Below are positions 52,457-61,297 of a stretch of 64,000 bases of DNA, one piece after another. The notes under the pieces were generated by a model. The model was not told the origin of the DNA. It was given only the letters and a program-made list of their open reading frames with translations, and searched no databases. Source of the DNA: Streptomyces sp. RPT161 (lineage in GTDB: Bacteria > Actinomycetota > Actinomycetes > Streptomycetales > Streptomycetaceae); assembly GCF_027533845.1 (NCBI RefSeq), contig NZ_JAPZVN010000005.1, positions 248,001-312,000 on the forward strand, in the 5' to 3' direction. Made by a program: the position numbers and the translations under genes. The first letter of the stretch is position 1; every line of letters starts with the position of its first letter.

Positions 52457-53704
52457 CTAATGGTGCTTTTGGTCGCACCCGTCATGGGCCGCGGTGGTAC
52501 CGAGGTACGTGGGCATCGTGCTGGGCGACGGTGGCGGCGCCTTGCCGTCGTCCGCTCCGGGCGGCGCCTGGTCGCCGCCGGCCCGGTCCTGCGGGGGCTG
52601 GTCCGCGGTGCTGGTCGGGGCGGGCGGCCGTACCGCCACCAGCTGGTCCGCGCGCAGCGCGGCGAACAGCTGGTCGGCCTGCGGGTGCATCAACTGGTCC
52701 CGGTTGTAGTCGTCGACGTACGGCTCGCGCGGCACGGTGAGGAAGCGGATCTGGTCGGTCGGCGTCTTCTGCAGGCCGCGGATCACGTCGTACAGCTTGG
52801 TCAGCGAGTTCAGCCCGGGGTCGGCGGTGATGGACGAGGTCGCGGCGTCCAGCACCGGGTACAGCTTGGCGGGGTTGTAGAGCACGCCGTTGCTCTGCAT
52901 CTTGCGCACCAGCGAGGCCAGGAAGCCCTGTTGCCGGTCCATCCGCTCGGTGTCGCTGCCGTCGCCGAAGCCGTGCCGGGAACGTACGTAGCCCAACGCC
53001 TGCTCGCCGTGCAGCAGTTGGCGGCCCGCGGCGAGGTCCAGCTTGGCGTCCCGGTCGTGCACCCGGTAGGGGACGCAGACCTCGACGCCGTTGACCGCGT
53101 CCACCATCCGCTTGAAGCCGGTGAAGTCCAGCTGCACGTGGTGGTCGACGCGGATGCCGGTCAGCTGCTCCACGGTACGGATCGTGCAGGCCGCGCCACC
53201 CCAGGCGAAGGACCAGTTGAACTGGGCGAACTGCGCGGTCGTCTGGTGCCCGTCCGGCTTGCGGCAGCTCGGCACGTTCACCATCAGGTCGCGCGGGATG
53301 CTGACCGCGGTCGCGCTGCCCCGCCCGGCCGCCAGGTGCAGCAGGATCACGGTGTCGGAGCGGGCGGTTCCGCTGTCCGCGCCGTACGCGCCGTTGTCGC
53401 CGCCGCGGCTGTCGGTACCGATGATCAGCACGTTGTCGGTGCCGTTGGCGCCGGGCGGCGGGCGCTCGGCCATGTGGCGGCGCAGCTCGGCCTCCGCGCC
53501 GGTGTCGGTGCGGATGTTGTCCTCAAGGTGCTCGTAGAGCAGCCAGATCACTCCGGCGCCGACCACCAGCAGCAGCGCCGAGGCCAGCGCGACGCAGCGC
53601 AGCCAGCGCTGGCGGCGAAGGGGCCGTCTGCGGGGATCGCCCGGCGGGCGCGCGGGTAGGTACCGGCGTGCCCACCGGGCGGGCGGCCCTTCCCTGTCGG
53701 ACAC
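52457..53704 (-). CDS. LCP family cell-wall glycopolymer ligase
   Basis: A 415-residue protein with a short basic N terminus, one helix (about 33-55) and an LCP domain: TAVSIPRDLMVNVPSC, FAQFNWSFAWGGAACTIRTV and YVRSRHGFGDGSDTERMDRQ. A Pro/Ala-rich C-terminal tail of about 60 residues replaces any LytR_C domain. The GTG at 53704 is preferred; a TTG four codons upstream exists. It is encoded just upstream of the other long LCP gene on the same strand (66-bp gap measured to 52391), so the two may be cotranscribed. Confidence 0.9.
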   Translation of the reverse strand: MSDREGPPARWARRYLPARPPGDPRRRPLRRQRWLRCVALASALLLVVGAGVIWLLYEHLEDNIRTDTGAEAELRRHMAERPPPGANGTDNVLIIGTDSRGGDNGAYGADSGTARSDTVILLHLAAGRGSATAVSIPRDLMVNVPSCRKPDGHQTTAQFAQFNWSFAWGGAACTIRTVEQLTGIRVDHHVQLDFTGFKRMVDAVNGVEVCVPYRVHDRDAKLDLAAGRQLLHGEQALGYVRSRHGFGDGSDTERMDRQQGFLASLVRKMQSNGVLYNPAKLYPVLDAATSSITADPGLNSLTKLYDVIRGLQKTPTDQIRFLTVPREPYVDDYNRDQLMHPQADQLFAALRADQLVAVRPPAPTSTADQPPQDRAGGDQAPPGADDGKAPPPSPSTMPTYLGTTAAHDGCDQKHH

Positions 53705-53802
53705 GGCGGCCCCCAACGCTCGGCGGTACGGATCCGTCGATCGTCCCCCGGATCGGCCGGTGCGGCCCGCGGGTGGGGGCCGAACGGGTGACGCCGCGGC
53801 GC

Positions 53803-54558
53803 TCAGAGGGCCGCGTGGGTGACGCGCTCGGCCTCCCGGCGGCGCTGGAGGGCGTCCGCGTCGAGCCGGTCCAGATGGCGGCAGAGCACCACCGAGCCAC
53901 CCGCCGCCAGCGGCGCCAGCAGCCCGGCGGCCAGCCCCTGCCAGTCGTCGTAGTCGGCCGCCGACAGCAGCCGGGAGCCGGGGGTCAGCCCCAGTTCCTC
54001 GGCGCCGCGCCGGGCCCGCTCCACGACCTGCGCGCCGGTCAGCTCCTCGCCGCCGGGCAGCACCAGGGCGGGCGCGTCGGGGTCGACGGGGGAGTACGGG
54101 GCGAAGCGGTCGCCCTGGCTGGGTACCTCGACGGCGTAGTCCAGGAAGCCCTCCGGCGGCTGGGGGAAGCGGGCACCCAGCGGCCGCAGCGACAGCGCCA
54201 CCCGCTCGCCGCGGCAGGCCCGGGCGGCCTCCAGGGTGTCCGGGCCGCTGACCACCAGGTCGGCGGCGGCCGGATCGCCGCCCGGTTCCGCGACCACGCC
54301 GGTGGAGAAGCAGGCGAGCAGCCAGGCGGCGGTCTGCCAGTGGGCGGGCAGCAGCAGCGCGACCCGGTCGCCGGGCTCGGCGGCCAGGTCGTCCTGGAGC
54401 AGGTTGGCGGTCTTGGCCACCCAGTTCGCGAAGGTGGCCACCGACAGCTCCACACGCTCGCCGGTGGCGTCGTCGTAGAAGGTCAGCAGCGGACGGGCGG
54501 GGTCCGCGGCGAGCGCGGAGCGCAGGAGGTCGGCCGGGGTGCGGGCGGTGTCGTTCAC
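53803..54558 (-). CDS. TIGR03089-type AMP-binding-like protein
   Basis: A 251-residue protein resembling only the N-terminal part of acyl-adenylate-forming enzymes: LLTFYDDATGERVELSVATF, NLLQDDLAAEPGDRVALLLP and APLAAGGSVVLC. The P-loop (SGTTG) and catalytic regions are missing, as is normal for this actinobacterial family, so adenylation activity is not expected. It lies upstream of the LCP pair on the same strand. Function unknown. The GTG at 54558 (VNDTARTP) is the first start that keeps the domain. Confidence 0.8.
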   Translation of the reverse strand: MNDTARTPADLLRSALAADPARPLLTFYDDATGERVELSVATFANWVAKTANLLQDDLAAEPGDRVALLLPAHWQTAAWLLACFSTGVVAEPGGDPAAADLVVSGPDTLEAARACRGERVALSLRPLGARFPQPPEGFLDYAVEVPSQGDRFAPYSPVDPDAPALVLPGGEELTGAQVVERARRGAEELGLTPGSRLLSAADYDDWQGLAAGLLAPLAAGGSVVLCRHLDRLDADALQRRREAERVTHAAL

Positions 54559-54676
54559 GCGGTCAGCGTACGTGCCCCGGCCGGGGGCGGGGCGGGGTTT
54601 CGCACGGCTCGGCCGCTGGTCAGACGCCGGTGTTCGAGTGGCTGGGCGGTGGCCTGACGGCTCCTCGGCTGACGGT

Positions 54677-54716
54677 GTGACATATAACGAGTCGCCATAT
54701 TTGCCCGTTATGTCAC
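54677..54716. promoter_or_regulatory. Large inverted repeat in the amidase promoter
   Basis: GTGACATATAACG (54677-54689) and CGTTATGTCAC (54706-54716) are complementary except for two extra bases, 16 bp apart. TATAAC (54683-54688) and TATGTC (54709-54714) are -10-like sequences inside the arms. The start codon is 10 bp on. Confidence 0.5.
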
Positions 54717-54726
54717 TATTTAGGTC

Positions 54727-55986
54727 ATGCGTGCATTCCTTGCTTCCGCGATCGGTGCCACCTGTGCGTGCACGGCCGCGCTCCTCGTACCCGCGTCCGT
54801 GCCCAGCGCGGCCTCCGCCTCCGTCCTGGGCAAGGCCCCCGCCACCAGCAAGGCCGCCGCCAGGGCGGCGTTGGGTGGCACCCACACCCTGCCCCTGACC
54901 CGTCTTCCGGCCGAACGCGGCCTCGCCCCGGGTGCCATGGGGCTGACCGCACGGGACGTCAAACCCTTCTCGATGCTCGGCATCACCTGGAACAGCGCGA
55001 CCACCGGGCTCCAGGCCACCGTCCAGGTGCGCAGCCGGTCGGTGCGCACCGGCGCGTGGTCGCCCTGGCGGTCGGTGGAGGCCGAGAACGACGACGTGCC
55101 CGACCTCGACTCGCCCGACCGCGCCACCGGCCGGGCGCGCGGCGGCACCGCGCCGCTGTGGGTCGGCGACTCCAACGGCATCCAGGTCCGTGTCGTACCG
55201 CGGCCCAGCGGCCGTAGCGGGGGCAGTCCCGAACTCCCCGACGGGCTGCGGCTCGACATGGTCGACCCGGGCGCGCCCGACTCCGAGTCCGACGAGTCCG
55301 CGGAGTCGTCCGAGTCCGACGAGTCCGGTGACTCGGACGTCCTCGCCGCCGAGCCTGCGGAGCGGCAGGAGCCCAACAGGCACCTCGCGCCACGCCCGCG
55401 CATCGTGGTCCGGGCGGGCTGGCACGCCAACGAGCACCTGCGGTCCGGCGGGTTCCTCTACACCCGCACCGTGCGGGCGATCTTCGTCCACCACACCGCG
55501 ACCGGCAACGGCTACCGGTGCTCCGACGTGCCCAGGATCATCCGCGGCATCTACCGCTACCACATCAGGAGCCGGGGCTGGCGGGACATCGGCTACAACT
55601 TCCTGGTCGACAAGTGCGGCACCATCTACGAGGGCCGCGCCGGTGGGGTGGGACGGGCGGTGATGGGCGCGCACACCCTCGGCTTCAACAAGAACACCGC
55701 CGGGATCGCCGTGATCGGCACCTTCAACCACCACCGTCCCAGCGCGGCGGCGCTGCGGGGGCTCGCCCAGATCTCCGCGTGGAAGCTGGGGCTCTACGGA
55801 CGGAACCCGGTCGGCCACATCCGGTTGCTGTCCGGCGGCAGCAACCGCTACCGGCGCGGTGTGACGGCTCGGTTCAACGTCATCTCCGGGCACCGGGACG
55901 GGTTCACCACGGACTGCCCCGGCAAGAAGCTGTACGCGCGGCTGGCGGCGGTACGGGAGAGGGCGGCACGCCTGCAGGGCCGCTAG
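54727..55986 (+). CDS. Secreted PGRP/amidase_2-type N-acetylmuramoyl-L-alanine amidase
   Basis: A 419-residue exported protein. A signal peptide (1-32) is followed by a beta-rich region (about 55-160), an acidic low-complexity linker (DSESDESAESSESDESGDSD), then the zinc amidase domain (about 225-415). Zinc ligands are the first His in IFVHHTATGNGY and the His and Cys positions in ISGHRDGFTTDCPG. GYNFLVDKCGTIYEGRAGG and GAHTLGFNKNTAGIAVIG are typical. It should cleave the stem peptide from muramic acid in peptidoglycan during growth or turnover. The location beside LCP genes fits a wall role. Confidence 0.93.
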   Translation: MRAFLASAIGATCACTAALLVPASVPSAASASVLGKAPATSKAAARAALGGTHTLPLTRLPAERGLAPGAMGLTARDVKPFSMLGITWNSATTGLQATVQVRSRSVRTGAWSPWRSVEAENDDVPDLDSPDRATGRARGGTAPLWVGDSNGIQVRVVPRPSGRSGGSPELPDGLRLDMVDPGAPDSESDESAESSESDESGDSDVLAAEPAERQEPNRHLAPRPRIVVRAGWHANEHLRSGGFLYTRTVRAIFVHHTATGNGYRCSDVPRIIRGIYRYHIRSRGWRDIGYNFLVDKCGTIYEGRAGGVGRAVMGAHTLGFNKNTAGIAVIGTFNHHRPSAAALRGLAQISAWKLGLYGRNPVGHIRLLSGGSNRYRRGVTARFNVISGHRDGFTTDCPGKKLYARLAAVRERAARLQGR

Positions 55987-56009
55987 CCGCTTCGGCGTCC
56001 GCCCCCTTC

Positions 56010-56122
56010 CCGCCCACCCGTCCACCGTCGGCCTTCCGCTTGCCGACGCGCACCGCCCCGAACCGAAGACGGCGGAGCGCCACGGCGGGCGAAGGCCGAC
56101 GGCAAGCGGGTGGGCGGGTCGG
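56010..56122. repeat. Imperfect long inverted repeat (two copies of a dispersed unit), possible terminator
   Basis: 56010-56053 (CCGCCCACCCG...TCGGCCTTC...GCGCAC) and the segment 56084-56122 on the other strand share about 40 bp. They can form a large hairpin between the convergent amidase and glycosylase genes. Confidence 0.6.
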
Positions 56123-57037
56123 CTAGATCAGGCTGATGTCGTTGGGCGAGAAGCGCGGCGCGCGCCGCGGCGGCCGCTGACCCGCCAGCAGGATCAGACG
56201 CGCGGCGCGATGCCGCTGGCCCGCGTACGGCGCCAGCAACTCCAACATCGCCGCGTCGTCCGTGCGTTGCGCGCCGGTCAGCGCGTAGCCGATCACGTTC
56301 GGCAGATGCAGATCGCCCACGGTGATCGCGTCCGGCGCGCCGTGCGTGCGTTGCAGGGTCTCCGCCGCGGTCCACGGGCCGATGCCCGGTATCGCCTGTA
56401 GCCGCTCGGCCGCCTGCGCCGGAGTCATCAACACCGTCTCCTCCACCCGGCGGGCCGCCCGGGCGGCCCGCAGGATCGCGGCGGAGCGCTTGCCGTCGAC
56501 GCCGGCGCGGTGCCACTCCCAGGACGGGATCAGCGCCCACGTCCTGGGTTCCGGCATGACGCGCAGGCCGGGCATGGGGCCGGGGGCCGGTTCGCCGTAC
56601 CGGCGCAGCAGCAGGCGCCAGGCGCGGTACGCCTCGTCGGAGGTGACCCGCTGCTCCAGGATCGACGGGATCAACGATTCCAGCACCAGGCCGGTGCGGG
56701 CCAGGCGCAACCCGGGGTTGCGCCGGTTCATCTCGTGGACCAGGCGGTGCCGGGGAGTCAGCAGGGCTGGGTCGTCCCGCGACCCGAGCAGTTCCGGGAG
56801 CCGGTCGAGCAGCCATTCGCCGCCTGGCCCCCAGGCGGCGGCATCGACCTCGCCGTGGCACATCGTGACGCGGAGCGTGCCCGGACCCTCGGGTGTGCGG
56901 GAGGTACGCCACACCGACCCGTCATCGGCCACCCGGAAGGCGGGGTCGCCGGGGCCCCGGCCCAGCGGGCCGAGGGTGAGGCCGAGGTCGAGTGGACCGT
57001 CAGGCAGCCATCGTCGCGTCCGTGCGTCCTGAAACAT
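56123..57037 (-). CDS. AlkA-type DNA-3-methyladenine glycosylase
   Basis: A 304-residue base-excision enzyme of the HhH-GPD superfamily removing alkylated purines. SLIPSILEQRVTSDEAYRAW starts the helical core, LQAIPGIGPWTAAETLQRTHG is the helix-hairpin-helix, and the catalytic Asp is in PDAITVGDLHLPNVIG. The N-terminal third matches the AlkA-like extra domain. The start is uncertain: ATG 57037 is used; an ATG at 57061 would lie against the repeat at 57062. No adaptive-response (ada) gene is adjacent. Confidence 0.88.
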   Translation of the reverse strand: MFQDARTRRWLPDGPLDLGLTLGPLGRGPGDPAFRVADDGSVWRTSRTPEGPGTLRVTMCHGEVDAAAWGPGGEWLLDRLPELLGSRDDPALLTPRHRLVHEMNRRNPGLRLARTGLVLESLIPSILEQRVTSDEAYRAWRLLLRRYGEPAPGPMPGLRVMPEPRTWALIPSWEWHRAGVDGKRSAAILRAARAARRVEETVLMTPAQAAERLQAIPGIGPWTAAETLQRTHGAPDAITVGDLHLPNVIGYALTGAQRTDDAAMLELLAPYAGQRHRAARLILLAGQRPPRRAPRFSPNDISLI

Positions 57038-57061
57038 CACCTTGAGCCTAAGCCCACCCAT

Positions 57062-57104
57062 CCGCCCACCCGACCGCCCTCGGCCTTCGCTCGCCGTTGC
57101 GCAC
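57062..57104. repeat. Third copy of the dispersed unit flanking the glycosylase gene
   Basis: It matches 56010-56053 at roughly three quarters of positions in the same orientation, including CCGCCCACCCG, TCGGCCTTC and GCGCAC. The remaining DNA to 57255 shows no gene. Confidence 0.55.
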
Positions 57105-57255
57105 GGTTCGTTGTGGGTCGGTGGCGCGGGCGGACGGACGAGGGCCTGCGTCGCGCCGCTGACCGGACCCGCGCGGCGGTGCGCTCCGCCAAGCGCCAGC
57201 CGAACGGCAACCCGGGCGGGCGAGGAACGCCCCGAACCCCGGCGGGAGCGAACCG

Positions 57256-58560
57256 CTAAAGGACGACGGTGAAGTCTTCCACCTCACGCTCGCCCCGGGC
57301 GCCCGGCGCCACAGCGGGGCGGCCGATCGCGACCGCGCCCATCGGGTCCCACTCGGCCGGGAGGCCGAGAACCTCCCGGACCACGTCCCGGCAGAACATC
57401 GTCGACGACACCCACGCGGAGCCGAGCTGCTCGCCCGCCAGGGCGACCAGAAGGTTCTGCACGGCCGCCCCCGCCGCCACCACGAACATCTCCCGCTCGG
57501 CTGCGGCCCGCCGGGCGTCGGGGTAGTCGTGCGAACCGTCCATCACCAGGCACGGCACCACCAGGTACGGCGCCCGCCGCAGCACGTCCCCGCGGCGCAG
57601 GCGCCGCTCGATCCGCTCGGGCGAGAAGCCGTCCCGCTCAAGGTCCGCGGCCCAGGCGTCCCGCATCGCGTCGAGCAACCGGGTCCGCGCCTGCGCGGAT
57701 TCCAGCAGTACGAACCGCCACGGAGTGGTGTGGTGCGGCGCCGGCGCGGTGAGCGCCGCAGCGACCGCGCGCCGCACGGCGCTGCCGTCGACCGGCTCGT
57801 CGGTGAACTCCCGTACCGTACGCCGCAGCGTGACCGCCTGCCGTAGGGCCTCGGAGGTGCCCAGGCGGAACATGTCGTCGGCCGCGCCGCGCGCCAACGC
57901 CTGTGCGCCCGGCCCGTCTTCACCGTCCGGGAGCACCTGCGCCAGCCCCCGTACCACCGCGACCGGCACTCCGGTGGCCTTGCCCTTGACCAGGTCCCCG
58001 GCCGCCGCCAGTTCGTCGGCGGTGGCGACGACCGTCGCGTTCAGCTCGTTGCCGTGCGCGTCGGTGCCACCGCGCATGTCGTCCAGCACCCGCAGTCCGG
58101 CCGCGCCGATGGCGACGTCGGTGAGGCCGTTGCGCCAGGGCCGTCCGAAGGTGTCGGTGAGCACGACGGCGACGTTGACGCCGAGCAGTTCGCGCAGTCC
58201 GGCGCGGATCCGCCGGGCCGACGCGTCCGGGTCCTCGGGCAGCAACAGCACGGTTCCGGCAGGGGTGTTGGAGGCGTCCACCCCGGCCGCCGCCATCACC
58301 AGGCCCTGCCGGTTCTCCACGATCCGCAGCGGACCGCGCCGGGCCACCAGCCGTACCGTCTCGGCGTCTATGGCCGCCTCGCGGTCGTCGGCGGTGACGA
58401 TCCGGCCCTCGGCCTTGCTGACGATCTTCGAGGTGACCAGCAGCACGTCACCGTCCCGAAGCTCGGTGCCGGAGCCCGCGACCAGCTTGGCGAGGTCGTC
58501 GCCGGGCCGTACCTCGGGGATCCCGGGCATCGCCCGTACCTCGTAGGACGCCGCGCTCAT
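57256..58560 (-). CDS. fbiB: Bifunctional coenzyme F420 gamma-glutamyl ligase / FMN reductase
   Basis: A 434-residue two-domain protein. The N-terminal CofE-type domain (about 1-245; [36 protein letters not shown]) adds glutamates to F420-0 with GTP. The C-terminal nitroreductase-like domain (about 250-434; [40 protein letters not shown]) binds FMN and reduces the dehydro-F420-0 precursor, as in mycobacterial FbiB. The ATG overlaps the fbiA stop by 4 bp (ATGA). Both domains look complete. Confidence 0.95.
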   Translation of the reverse strand: MSAASYEVRAMPGIPEVRPGDDLAKLVAGSGTELRDGDVLLVTSKIVSKAEGRIVTADDREAAIDAETVRLVARRGPLRIVENRQGLVMAAAGVDASNTPAGTVLLLPEDPDASARRIRAGLRELLGVNVAVVLTDTFGRPWRNGLTDVAIGAAGLRVLDDMRGGTDAHGNELNATVVATADELAAAGDLVKGKATGVPVAVVRGLAQVLPDGEDGPGAQALARGAADDMFRLGTSEALRQAVTLRRTVREFTDEPVDGSAVRRAVAAALTAPAPHHTTPWRFVLLESAQARTRLLDAMRDAWAADLERDGFSPERIERRLRRGDVLRRAPYLVVPCLVMDGSHDYPDARRAAAEREMFVVAAGAAVQNLLVALAGEQLGSAWVSSTMFCRDVVREVLGLPAEWDPMGAVAIGRPAVAPGARGEREVEDFTVVL

Positions 58561-59519
58561 GCCGCCACCTCCCGCGCCAAGTCCAGTGCCGCCCGGGCCA
58601 TTTGGGCCGTCGCGTCGACATCGGTCATCAGCAGCGGCACCGCCCGGCAGCGGATCCCGGCGGACTCGACCTCCGGCACCGCCGCGGCGTCCACCGTGTC
58701 GACCAGCCAGCCGTCCAGCAGTCCGGAGCCGTAGTGCTCGGCGACCGCGGCCGCCGTGGCCTCGACGCCCACCGCGGCCAGCACCTTGTCGGCCATGCCG
58801 CGCACCGGTGCGTCGCCGACGATGGGGGACAGGCCCACCACCGGAACGCCGGCTTCCGCGATCGCCTCGCGGATCCCCGGTACAGCGAGGATCGTGCCGA
58901 TGCTGACGACCGGGTTGGACGGCGGGAAGAGGATGACGTCGGCCTCGCCGATGGCCTCCAGCACACCGGGCGCGGGCTTGGCCTGGTCCGCGCCGACCGG
59001 CAGGACCGCGTGTGCGGGTACCGAGGCGTGCAGCCGTACCCAGTACTCCTGGAAGTGCACCGCCTTGCGTCCGCCGTCGTCGGGCGCGTCGACGACGACG
59101 TGCGTCTCGACACGGTCGTCGGTCATCGGGATCAGCCGCACGCCCGGTTGCCAGCGCGCGCACAGCGCCTCGGTGACGGCGCTGAGCGGATAGCCGGCGC
59201 CGATCATCTGGGTGCGGACGATGTGGGTGGCGAAGTCCCGGTCGCCGAGCCCGAACCACTCCGGGCCGACGCCGTAGGCGGCCAACTCCTCCTTGACCAC
59301 GAAGGTTTCGTCGGTCCGGCCCCACCCCTGTTCCTCGTGGATGCCGCCGCCCAGGGTGTACATGACGGTGTCGAGGTCCGGGCAGACCTTGAGTCCGAAC
59401 AGATGGATGTCGTCGCCGGTGTTACCGATGACGGTGATGTCCGCGTCAGGTGCCGCTGCCTTCAGACCCCGCAGGAAACGGGCGCCCCCGATACCTCCGG
59501 CCAAAACCACGATGCGCAT
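58557..59519 (-). CDS. fbiA: 2-phospho-L-lactate / phosphoenolpyruvate transferase of F420 synthesis (CofD)
   Basis: A 320-residue enzyme that joins Fo to the activated phospho-lactyl or phosphoenolpyruvyl guanosine donor, giving (dehydro-)F420-0. It starts [20 protein letters not shown], and has [23 protein letters not shown] in part, [18 protein letters not shown] and [19 protein letters not shown]. It is the first gene of the fbiA-fbiB pair. Together they show that the organism makes coenzyme F420, as expected for Streptomyces. Confidence 0.96.
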   Translation of the reverse strand: MRIVVLAGGIGGARFLRGLKAAAPDADITVIGNTGDDIHLFGLKVCPDLDTVMYTLGGGIHEEQGWGRTDETFVVKEELAAYGVGPEWFGLGDRDFATHIVRTQMIGAGYPLSAVTEALCARWQPGVRLIPMTDDRVETHVVVDAPDDGGRKAVHFQEYWVRLHASVPAHAVLPVGADQAKPAPGVLEAIGEADVILFPPSNPVVSIGTILAVPGIREAIAEAGVPVVGLSPIVGDAPVRGMADKVLAAVGVEATAAAVAEHYGSGLLDGWLVDTVDAAAVPEVESAGIRCRAVPLLMTDVDATAQMARAALDLAREVAA

Positions 59520-59606
59520 GGGGACAGTCTGTCAGTCGAGGGCTGGCCGCTCCGGGGGTGGTGGCCCGGCGGCGGTTGGGGTTCACCGGTGGACGAGTGC
59601 CGGTCG

Positions 59607-60161
59607 TCAACCCAGCGAAGGCCCGGCACCAGCCTGTTCCGTATCGGTCCGCGCCCTGCACGCCGCATACGAGGTCATTTCGGTCAGACCCGGGAAGTAA
59701 ACGTGCAGGCTGACCGCTGGCTCCAGTGCGTCGTTGACCACCTCGTGCACATATCCGGTGGAGAACACCCTTTGCCCGCCTGTGCGCAGCGTGCGCCGTG
59801 CCTCGCCGGAGCCGGTGAGCGCGCGCTCGGTCAACTCGCCCTCCAGGACGGTCACCACGCCCGAGGAGCGGCCGTGGTCGTGCAGCCCGCTGCCCTGCCC
59901 GGGAACCCAGCTCAGCAGCCACACCTCGTACCCGGGGCCGGTCTCCAGGCGTGCGTACCAGCGCGTGGTGGCGTCGTACCGCACCAGCGGCCGCCAACGG
60001 CCCTGATCGGCGGCGATGGTGCGGGCCAGGCGGGCGAACTCGGCGACGGTGGTCGGATGTCTGCGCACCGGCGGCAGCAGGTGTGGCAGGGCGAGGGGGT
60101 CACCGGCGATGGAGATGTCGGAGAGCTGGGGAGCCGGTTCGGCGGGATTGGCGCGGTACAC
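59607..60161 (-). CDS. Cysteine dioxygenase type I
   Basis: A 184-residue cupin that oxidises cysteine to cysteine sulfinate with non-haem iron. LLSWVPGQGSGLHDHGRSSG supplies two His ligands, and STGYVHEVVND the third. The Cys-Tyr crosslink Cys of the mammalian enzyme is replaced by Gly in HDHGRSSG, as is usual in bacterial CDOs. The ATG at 60161 follows CGGGGAGG-like purines upstream. It could draw on cysteine made through the cystathionine pathway; no direct link is shown. Confidence 0.92.
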   Translation of the reverse strand: MYRANPAEPAPQLSDISIAGDPLALPHLLPPVRRHPTTVAEFARLARTIAADQGRWRPLVRYDATTRWYARLETGPGYEVWLLSWVPGQGSGLHDHGRSSGVVTVLEGELTERALTGSGEARRTLRTGGQRVFSTGYVHEVVNDALEPAVSLHVYFPGLTEMTSYAACRARTDTEQAGAGPSLG

Positions 60162-60785
60162 GGGTGGTCCTAGCGGGGAGGAGCAGACGGTGGAGTGCGC
60201 TTGGGCTGCGCTGCGGGGCTTCGGCGGGCCGCGGGGTGAGCTCGGAGGGCTCGGCTGGCGCTGAGTACGGGGAAGCCTCGCGGAATCGCGGGTTCCGTCC
60301 CGGTGGGATCAGCGACGGATCAGCGGCAACAGCTGTGGTGGCAGCGACAGGAGAAAGAACCGTGGACCGGCACAACGCGGTGGAGCTCGCGGCGGCGAGC
60401 TCGGGCGGGCGTGTGGGTCACGAACGACATGGACTCAAGAAGACCGGTTGGTCGGCCCGTCTGTCAACTTGATGTCGGTTTTGCCGCCAATGTTTCACCT
60501 GAACCGGTTGGTCGGTCTGGTGAAAGGTTTGTGCAACGCGGCCTGGGGATACGTGCAGCGACAACCGACCGTGGGCTGCCGTTGCGCATCCGTGATCGGA
60601 CCGTGATCCACCCCGGTCCGTCTAACGGGTGGAACGGTGCGGCGATCTGTCGCGTCTCAGTCGACATATGCGGGAGGTGGATCGAAGCGCCGAGCGGGCT
60701 GTGTCGGGTATTGGGCCGATTTGAACACTTTCTGCATGGCCTTGGTTCCTCGGAGTGAATAAGGGCCTCAATAGCAGATCTCGGC
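60162..60785 (+). other. Long region upstream of whiB
   Basis: About 620 bp without a certain gene. A 36-codon ORF (60362-60472, GTG after AGGAGAAAG, starting MDRHNAVELAAASSGGRVG) has a good ribosome-binding site but no family. The rest is lower in GC near 60440-60780, which fits a complex developmental promoter. Confidence 0.4.
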
Positions 60786-60814
60786 TTGACTGCCCCGGAT
60801 CGCACGCTTGTAAT
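60786..60814 (+). promoter_or_regulatory. Candidate whiB promoter
   Basis: TTGACT (60786-60791) and TGTAAT (60809-60814) are 17 bp apart, leaving a leader of about 65 nt before the ATG. This is a good vegetative-type promoter; other whiB promoters may lie upstream. Confidence 0.6.
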
Positions 60815-60886
60815 TTCACTCGTGTCGTTAGGCCTCAATCGGTAACGACAGCATCACGGGGAAGCGACGACGGACGAGGGGCGCGC

Positions 60887-61150
60887 ATGACCGAGCAGTT
60901 CCAGCTACTGCTGTCCGAGGAGGCGGAAGAGGAGCTCGGGTGGCAGGAACGCGCACTGTGCGCGCAGACCGACCCCGAATCGTTCTTTCCGGAGAAAGGC
61001 GGCTCCACCCGAGAGGCCAAGAAGGTCTGTCTCGCGTGTGAGGTGCGTTCCGAGTGCCTTGAATACGCACTCGCCAATGACGAGCGCTTCGGAATCTGGG
61101 GCGGACTTTCCGAGCGGGAGCGCCGCCGCCTGAAGAAGGCGGCCATCTGA
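60887..61150 (+). CDS. whiB: WhiB sporulation transcription factor
   Basis: An 87-residue Wbl protein. Four Cys that bind the [4Fe-4S] cluster are in ERALCAQTDPESFFPEK (first), KVCLACEVRSECLEYA (the CxxCxxxxxC block). The turn motif GIWGGLSERERRRLKK ends the protein. The mature sequence is nearly the one I recall for S. coelicolor WhiB, which works with WhiA to start sporulation septation. The ATG at 60887 follows GAGGGGCGC. It is monocistronic, with a promoter at 60786 and a hairpin after it. Confidence 0.97.
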   Translation: MTEQFQLLLSEEAEEELGWQERALCAQTDPESFFPEKGGSTREAKKVCLACEVRSECLEYALANDERFGIWGGLSERERRRLKKAAI

Positions 61151-61162
61151 GGGCCGCCGCAT

Positions 61163-61184
61163 TCCGGGGGCCAAGCCCCCCGGA
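61163..61184 (+). terminator. Hairpin terminator after whiB
   Basis: TCCGGGGG (61163-61170) pairs with CCCCCGGA (61177-61184) around 6 nt, 13 bp past the whiB stop. Confidence 0.6.
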
Positions 61185-61297
61185 CACCCCATGGGTTGCC
61201 GGTGAGCCGTTAGTGTGGGTGGCCGTCCGAGACACGTCAGGCCCGCAAGGCGCCGTACGCGTCCACCGCAGTCCAGCGAACCGGGGCCCGTACCTCG

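Noticed and set aside
60815-60835. TTCACTCGTGTC near the whiB promoter as a BldD box
   Set aside because: It looks like half of the consensus but the spacing is one base short, so I did not call it.
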